This document shows, piece by piece, positions 6,901-11,280 of a DNA stretch of 11,280 bases. The notes beneath the pieces were generated by a model. It saw only the letters and a list, made by a program, of their open reading frames with translations, was not told the origin of the DNA and did not search any database. Both the position numbers and the translations under genes were made by a program. How positions within the stretch are numbered: position 1 is the first letter of the stretch; each line of letters starts with the position of its first letter. The stretch spans positions 1-11,280 of the forward strand of contig CAYNFJ010000071.1 of assembly GCA_964396505.1 (NCBI GenBank). Reading direction: 5' to 3'. Origin of the DNA: DQTL01 sp964396505 (GTDB lineage Bacteria; Bacteroidota; Bacteroidia; Flavobacteriales; Flavobacteriaceae).

Positions 6901-8754
6901 TTAACGCCTTAAAAAATGAGTCTCTTCCTGACGCAATATTCTCAAATCTTTATAATCAAAATCTGTATTGATTTTCGTAATACTATCCTGACTATAACTT
7001 TTAAATGAAAGTCCGTTGGCATACACTTGCCCTTGAATGAGATATGCCTTGTCAACATAACTACGGATAATAAGCCCTCTTTGTTCCGGTAAGGATAATA
7101 GATTTTGACCGGAACTAAAATCGGATATAGGATTCGATACTTGTAAAACCGCTTGTAATACGGTAGGAACTACATCAATATGACTGGATAAGGTGTAGAT
7201 TTTTTTTGACTCGGTAAGATGCGGTAATTTTAATAAGAAAGGAACTGTCGTTTGATATTTGGTGAAGTTGCTACCATGCCCCCAATAGCCTACTCCATTG
7301 TCATTAAATTCTTCGCCGTGATCCGAAGTGACAATAATGAAAGTGTTGTCTAAATTTCCGGATGCTTCAAGAGTTTGATAAATATCCTCAAACAGGGAAT
7401 CTACATAATGTAATGAATTTTTATACGCATTGAGAAACGGTGTACTATCTATATTTTTGTCAAAAACAAAACCCTCACTATTGCCGGGTACCGGTTTAAA
7501 AATTTTATGCTCTTCAGGATACTTATAGCTGTGATGCGATGAATTCAAAAAGATAAACTTAAACCAAGGTTTTAGCGTGTCTTTCTTAATATCACGTATT
7601 AATAAATCGACTAAATAACGATCGTTTGCAACAGTTGATAGCTTTTTCTGATAGGTAAAATTACTCGGTGGTATCGCTCCGAAAAACATCGGTTTGAGCG
7701 CAAATCTATCCAGGTTTGAAGCAGTGTAGGCACTGATAGTATATCCGTTTTCTTGGAGTGCACGGGTCAATAAACTTTGATTTTTATAAGGAGTTGCCTG
7801 TGCATATTGCAAATACGAAGCATGCAAACCATACATCAATCCAAAAAGCCCTGAAACAGTCACATTTCCACTACTCTTATGATTCTTAAAATTATAGCAA
7901 TGCGCTGAAAATCGATAGATACCGGGAGTCACTCGCGGTGTCATCATATCCGTACGCCAGCTCTCTGTTACAAAAAATAAGATGTTCGGCTTATCACTAA
8001 TTGAATCCGGGAAAACAAGTGGATGAATCGGATAATTAAAAATGGTACCTGAATCCGTAGTTTCGGATAAAATACTTTTTGCTTGATTATCAGGATTATA
8101 AACCGGCTTTGGAAAAGTCTTTGGAAAGCCTTGCTGTAATTTCAACATAGTAATATGCGAAATCGTAGGATAAAAATACGGGAAATAAGGCGTGTATTTA
8201 GTAATGTATTTTTTATTGTAATCGTATGCCCAAATATGCAAGGATTGACCGGTTAAAAAGAAGATAAGAATAAAAAGATGTATTTTAAAAACGGGTAGCT
8301 TAATGAGCTTATGATGTAATGTTAATTTAAAAATCCAGCCATTTATCCATACGATAATAGCAAAGGCAATGAATGAAAAGAATACCATGGTAAATGACAA
8401 ACCTATCCCCTTAAAATCATGTAGCAACATATTAAAAAACATCATATCAATGTGGAAACGGTAAATACGAAAAACAAAAATATCCGCTAATAAAAAAGTA
8501 TCAAACAACACTTTAGGGATCATTGGAAGATATTTTAATCCGGTAATAGACCCAATAGGAGTGATTAACAAACTCACAATCAATAAGATGATATAATAGT
8601 AAGTAGGAATGGTCAGAACGTAGAACAATCCCATCGTATTCTCTACTCCTGTTGTTTGTAGGTAAAATACAAACAAGAGTATAAGTGTCAGAATAAAACT
8701 AAAAAAATAATACCGTAAAACAACTTCAAATAATCTGTACCGCTTTTTGTCCAT
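6901..8754 (-). CDS. YejM/PbgA-like inner-membrane protein with sulfatase-fold periplasmic domain
   Basis: The 617-residue protein has five hydrophobic segments (about 17-32, 42-64, 82-98, 120-142, 156-176), a linker, then a periplasmic alkaline-phosphatase/sulfatase-fold domain from about residue 255. The plan and several stretches resemble E. coli YejM (PbgA), which monitors lipopolysaccharide: HIWAYDYNKKYIT at the membrane exit, HKSSGNVTVSGLFGLMYG, and HIDVVPTVLQAVLQVSNP ending in SSGQNLL. Unlike E. coli YejM, where I recall the metal ligands as lost, this protein keeps an acidic residue in FVTESWR (E264), a possible nucleophile T299 in GNVT, TSDHGEEF (D478, H479) and GHG (H493). It may therefore be an active phospho- or sulfo-ester enzyme or transferase; the substrate cannot be told. 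The start is ATG at 8754; an in-frame TTG at 8763 would add three residues and is less likely. It follows the outer-membrane barrel gene by 48 bases and probably shares its transcript. A more general sulfatase/LtaS-type name remains possible. Confidence 0.82.
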   Translation of the reverse strand: MDKKRYRLFEVVLRYYFFSFILTLILLFVFYLQTTGVENTMGLFYVLTIPTYYYIILLIVSLLITPIGSITGLKYLPMIPKVLFDTFLLADIFVFRIYRFHIDMMFFNMLLHDFKGIGLSFTMVFFSFIAFAIIVWINGWIFKLTLHHKLIKLPVFKIHLFILIFFLTGQSLHIWAYDYNKKYITKYTPYFPYFYPTISHITMLKLQQGFPKTFPKPVYNPDNQAKSILSETTDSGTIFNYPIHPLVFPDSISDKPNILFFVTESWRTDMMTPRVTPGIYRFSAHCYNFKNHKSSGNVTVSGLFGLMYGLHASYLQYAQATPYKNQSLLTRALQENGYTISAYTASNLDRFALKPMFFGAIPPSNFTYQKKLSTVANDRYLVDLLIRDIKKDTLKPWFKFIFLNSSHHSYKYPEEHKIFKPVPGNSEGFVFDKNIDSTPFLNAYKNSLHYVDSLFEDIYQTLEASGNLDNTFIIVTSDHGEEFNDNGVGYWGHGSNFTKYQTTVPFLLKLPHLTESKKIYTLSSHIDVVPTVLQAVLQVSNPISDFSSGQNLLSLPEQRGLIIRSYVDKAYLIQGQVYANGLSFKSYSQDSITKINTDFDYKDLRILRQEETHFLRR

Positions 8755-8768
8755 AAATTTCAAAAAAC

Positions 8769-8776
8769 CAAAAATA
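8769..8776 (-). promoter_or_regulatory. Weak -7-like element before the YejM-like gene
   Basis: On the minus strand TATTTTTG fits TAnnTTTG and ends 14 bases before the ATG at 8754. No -33 element is found at the right distance, and such matches are common in AT-rich DNA. It could allow some transcription independent of the upstream barrel gene, but cotranscription is the simpler view. Confidence 0.25.
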
Positions 8777-8802
8777 GTACAAATAATCTGTTCATCGTGC
8801 TA

Positions 8803-10536
8803 TTACAAATCAAATTTATAGGTAAGACCTCCTAAAACCTGTAATCCCTGAACCGGATAATTATAAAAACGCTTGTATTTGGTACTGAGCAAATTTCTAG
8901 TTTTAGCAAAGGCAGATAAACGCTCTGTAAAAGCATAAGCCAGCTCGGCATTTAAGTCCAGATAAACACCTAAATCTACTTTATAATCTTCCGGAACCGG
9001 ATTGACAATACCATAAGGGATCGCGGTATCCCATCTTTTATCAACCATAAACAGCTTAGCAGAACCCACCCATTTTTGCTGATGGTAATCGGCAAATAAA
9101 GTTGTTTTAAGATTTGGCAAGTTCCAAGCCTCTGGTTGCGTATCCATATCGTATAAAGCATAATTTACATTGCCTCCAAAAGTAAATTCTTTGGAAAAAT
9201 CAATGGCTAATTCACCATACAAACGAATGGTCTTTACCCCATCATAAACCACTCCAAATGAATTACCCAATTCATAGGATTCATTGACCAAGCTAGTACC
9301 ATCTGACTTTATTTGATTTAACAAAAACAGTGGTTTATTCTGCTCATCGGCATAAGAGCCTTTCAATAAATAGTTAATATTACTAGCCAATTTTCCTTTA
9401 ACACCTGTAAAAATACGATATTTCTCATCTGTAGGTACATTGCTTATCGTGGGGGAAACAAACGGATTATCCTTCGTAAAATCAGCATAACTGTTCAAAT
9501 GCAAACCACCGGTAGCACCCGCAAAAAGTGTCAATACCTGATCGATTAATTGAAAAGAAGCATCTACACTAGGATATGCTTTAAACGCACCGGTACCCTT
9601 TTCAAAATCCAATGCATAATACAATTTGGCTCCTAAATTAATTCTCAAATTCTCACGAAGTACTTCAAAATTAGGACTAACGCCCAGATTCAAATAGCTG
9701 TAAGCCGGCGCAGAGCTATTGGCGTAATTACGTTCCATACTTCCATTTAAAAAATTTACATCAAATTTAAAATTGATTAATTCTGACGATATGGGCATTT
9801 CAAATTCCGGCTCTATTCTCAAGTGAATTTCACCACTGTTATAATTATCGGAAAAATTGGATAAAGATAGCTTGGCTCCCTTAAAAAAACTATTGAAATA
9901 ATTAATCTCACCACCCACACCTACATTCAAAAAGGTATGTTTAGGGTCTTGTGCGCTTAAAAGAGCTGTGTCAAAAGTAGTACTTTCCGGTAAACCATAC
10001 CAGTTGTACAAACGATGATTTACATCTAAGTTGATTTTCCAATCCATATCTCTATTAGATTGTTTGTAATATACATCCAAATTGGTTTTATAAAACGAAT
10101 CATCTAACAGCACATCTTTTATACCACCTTGGGAAGAATGGTGTTTTAACAACACGCCAAATTCCCCATCACGTCCCGGAAAAGTCCGAATATAAGCTTC
10201 TAGAAAAGGCGTGGTATAATTGCCAAAACCTGCGGAAATATAATTATCAAACAAGCGCTCTTTCTTGGGACGTGTCACGCCTTTTGCTTTTCCTTTGGAA
10301 GGGGTAAATGTAGAGGCTACCGGAATGGAATTAATATGATATTCAATATTTTTTTTATCAATATCTTCCTCTTGAATGACCGGCAGATCATTGATTTTAA
10401 AAGCATCGGATATGGTAGGTGAATAGGGTTTTACCACACTGATAACTTCTGTATTAAGTGTATCTTTGGGTTGTTGTGCCCAAAGTTTGGACATACCGAT
10501 TATACTTATTAAACCTGCTATGATTATTCTATTCAT
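8803..10536 (-). CDS. Outer-membrane beta-barrel protein, TonB-dependent-receptor-like without plug
   Basis: The ATG at 10536 gives 577 residues opening with a clear signal peptide (MNRIIIAGLISIIGMSKLWA, cleavage likely before QQ). An in-frame ATG at 10572 would add 12 residues before it and is less typical, though it lies closer to the upstream stop codon. After the signal come a conserved-looking periplasmic segment (TEVISVVKPYSPTISDAFKINDLPV, about 29-53) and a basic linker. From about residue 97 to the end run alternating amphipathic strands with many aromatic residues. The end, KTRNLLSTKYKRFYNYPVQG then GLTYKFDL, resembles the last strands of TonB-dependent receptors. The N-terminal region (under 80 mature residues) is too short for a plug domain and shows no obvious TonB box. 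It is thus a barrel-only relative, and no substrate can be assigned. It follows the TPR gene by 9 or 45 bases depending on start, suggesting one operon and perhaps a physical partnership. Confidence 0.75.
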   Translation of the reverse strand: MNRIIIAGLISIIGMSKLWAQQPKDTLNTEVISVVKPYSPTISDAFKINDLPVIQEEDIDKKNIEYHINSIPVASTFTPSKGKAKGVTRPKKERLFDNYISAGFGNYTTPFLEAYIRTFPGRDGEFGVLLKHHSSQGGIKDVLLDDSFYKTNLDVYYKQSNRDMDWKINLDVNHRLYNWYGLPESTTFDTALLSAQDPKHTFLNVGVGGEINYFNSFFKGAKLSLSNFSDNYNSGEIHLRIEPEFEMPISSELINFKFDVNFLNGSMERNYANSSAPAYSYLNLGVSPNFEVLRENLRINLGAKLYYALDFEKGTGAFKAYPSVDASFQLIDQVLTLFAGATGGLHLNSYADFTKDNPFVSPTISNVPTDEKYRIFTGVKGKLASNINYLLKGSYADEQNKPLFLLNQIKSDGTSLVNESYELGNSFGVVYDGVKTIRLYGELAIDFSKEFTFGGNVNYALYDMDTQPEAWNLPNLKTTLFADYHQQKWVGSAKLFMVDKRWDTAIPYGIVNPVPEDYKVDLGVYLDLNAELAYAFTERLSAFAKTRNLLSTKYKRFYNYPVQGLQVLGGLTYKFDL

Positions 10537-10581
10537 TTTTATAGTATTTATCTTAATACATTGATTATTCATTATATATTC

Positions 10582-11280
10582 TTATTCCGGCAAAACAGAA
10601 TCATTTGTTTTTGCTTCTTCTTTTTTGATTCGTTTTAATTCATCGGATGCCTCTTGAACCACATCCTTAAATTGTTTAAAATTCTTTTTTACACTTTCCA
10701 AAATGTAAGTCGCTTGATAGGCATCTTTGAGTTCATAGAAGTTTTTTGCCATTATAATCAGTCCTTTTGCTCCCCAATATTTATAGGCAGCATAGTCCGA
10801 TGCAATTTTTTGAACTACCTTGTTAGAATTTTTATAATCGCCATCCTGATGTTTGAAATACGCATCGTAATATAAAGCCTCTGCTTTGAGCTCACCGGTA
10901 GCTGTGGTTTCTACTTTTTTGTAGGATGTACGGGCTTTTTGTTCGTCACCGGTTTGTATCGCAGAACGGGCTATAATAATCTGTGCATCAGACTGAAGCT
11001 TGGCATCTATACCGGAATGTACCAAGACTTTTTCGGCATACAACTCCGCTTTTTCATAATCCTGTTCATTGTAATAAGCCTTCATCAAATTACTTTGTGC
11101 ATAGATTTTATTTTGTGGATGATCGGCTACTTGTTCCAATCGTAACAACAGGGGTTTGGCTAGATTCCACTTATCTTGATTGAGATACAATTGAGCTAAT
11201 TTTGACAAGGCTTGTTCGGTAAATTCGTTTTGTTCTTGCTCCGTAACATATTGATAATGTGACAGGGTTTCTTGTTTACG
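10582..11280 (-). CDS. Tetratricopeptide-repeat protein, C-terminal part (5' end outside window)
   Basis: The frame is open to the right edge of the window, so only the last 232 residues are seen. A TTG at 11208 is not a credible start because coding continues in frame to 11280. The sequence is a chain of paired helices with TPR-type spacing. Examples are LSKLAQLYLNQDKWNLAKPLL, then NLMKAYYNEQDYEKAELYAEKVL, IARSAIQTGDEQKARTSYKKV, ALYYDAYFKHQDGDYKNSNKVV and MAKNFYELKDAYQATYILESV. Each shows the small/aromatic pattern and the helix-turn at N/D-Q/G-D. It ends in a charged tail (DELKRIKKEEAKTNDSVLPE). TPR arrays are protein-binding scaffolds. In Bacteroidota, large exported TPR proteins (around 1000 residues) are often encoded just before an outer-membrane barrel, as here, so I infer an envelope location, although the signal peptide lies outside the window. 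Confidence 0.82.
   Translation of the reverse strand, partial: RKQETLSHYQYVTEQEQNEFTEQALSKLAQLYLNQDKWNLAKPLLLRLEQVADHPQNKIYAQSNLMKAYYNEQDYEKAELYAEKVLVHSGIDAKLQSDAQIIIARSAIQTGDEQKARTSYKKVETTATGELKAEALYYDAYFKHQDGDYKNSNKVVQKIASDYAAYKYWGAKGLIIMAKNFYELKDAYQATYILESVKKNFKQFKDVVQEASDELKRIKKEEAKTNDSVLPE

Noticed and set aside
10654..11183. Plus-strand open frames opposite the TPR gene
   Set aside because: Their hydrophobic look comes from reading helical K/E/A-rich codons in reverse; the minus-strand TPR pattern is convincing and continuous.
1..11280. CRISPR arrays, tRNA or rRNA genes, insertion sequences, phage or defence genes
   Set aside because: No regularly spaced repeats, cloverleaf or rRNA-like stretches, transposase motifs or terminal inverted repeats were seen; nearly all of the sequence is explained by the listed coding genes.

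Overview
The window looks like a chromosomal segment of a low-GC member of the Bacteroidota, most likely the class Flavobacteriia. The evidence is the fused ccoNO gene, the single-haem CcoP with its HNYDGIKELDN...PPWWV signature, TAnnTTTG-type -7 promoter elements, A-rich leaders in place of clear Shine-Dalgarno sites, and an outer-membrane barrel paired with a TPR protein. I would not name a genus from sequence alone.

Left part (1-6830, plus strand): a cbb3-type high-affinity cytochrome c oxidase locus. The order is ccoI (copper P-type ATPase, cut by the window start), ccoS, ccoNO (fused catalytic and monohaem cytochrome subunits), ccoQ and ccoP. A strong hairpin terminator and a separately promoted ccoG (membrane ferredoxin-like assembly/copper-reduction protein) follow. 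CcoI and CcoG handle copper for the CuB site, CcoS is needed for cofactor insertion, and CcoNO, CcoQ and CcoP form the enzyme that reduces oxygen at low concentration. The promoter before ccoS has an FNR/CRP-type dyad (TGA-N6-TCA) centred about 41.5 bases before the predicted transcription start, which suggests oxygen-responsive class II activation. A different, unidentified palindrome sits at a similar place before ccoG.

Middle (6831-6900): a hairpin that probably terminates transcription from both sides between the convergent ccoG and sulfatase-fold genes. The fixH/ccoH gene that often follows ccoG is absent here.

Right part (6901-11280, minus strand): an envelope gene cluster transcribed right to left. 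It holds a large TPR protein (only its C-terminal part lies in the window), an outer-membrane beta-barrel that resembles a TonB-dependent receptor without a plug, and an inner-membrane YejM/PbgA-like protein with five membrane segments and a periplasmic alkaline-phosphatase/sulfatase-fold domain. Unlike the E. coli protein, the latter appears to keep its metal-binding catalytic residues.

I found no CRISPR array, tRNA, rRNA, insertion sequence or prophage, and no intergenic stretch over 300 bases. The window is mostly ordinary core genome. The points worth a second look are the two regulatory dyads, the minimal CcoP, the missing ccoH and the catalytically intact YejM-like protein.
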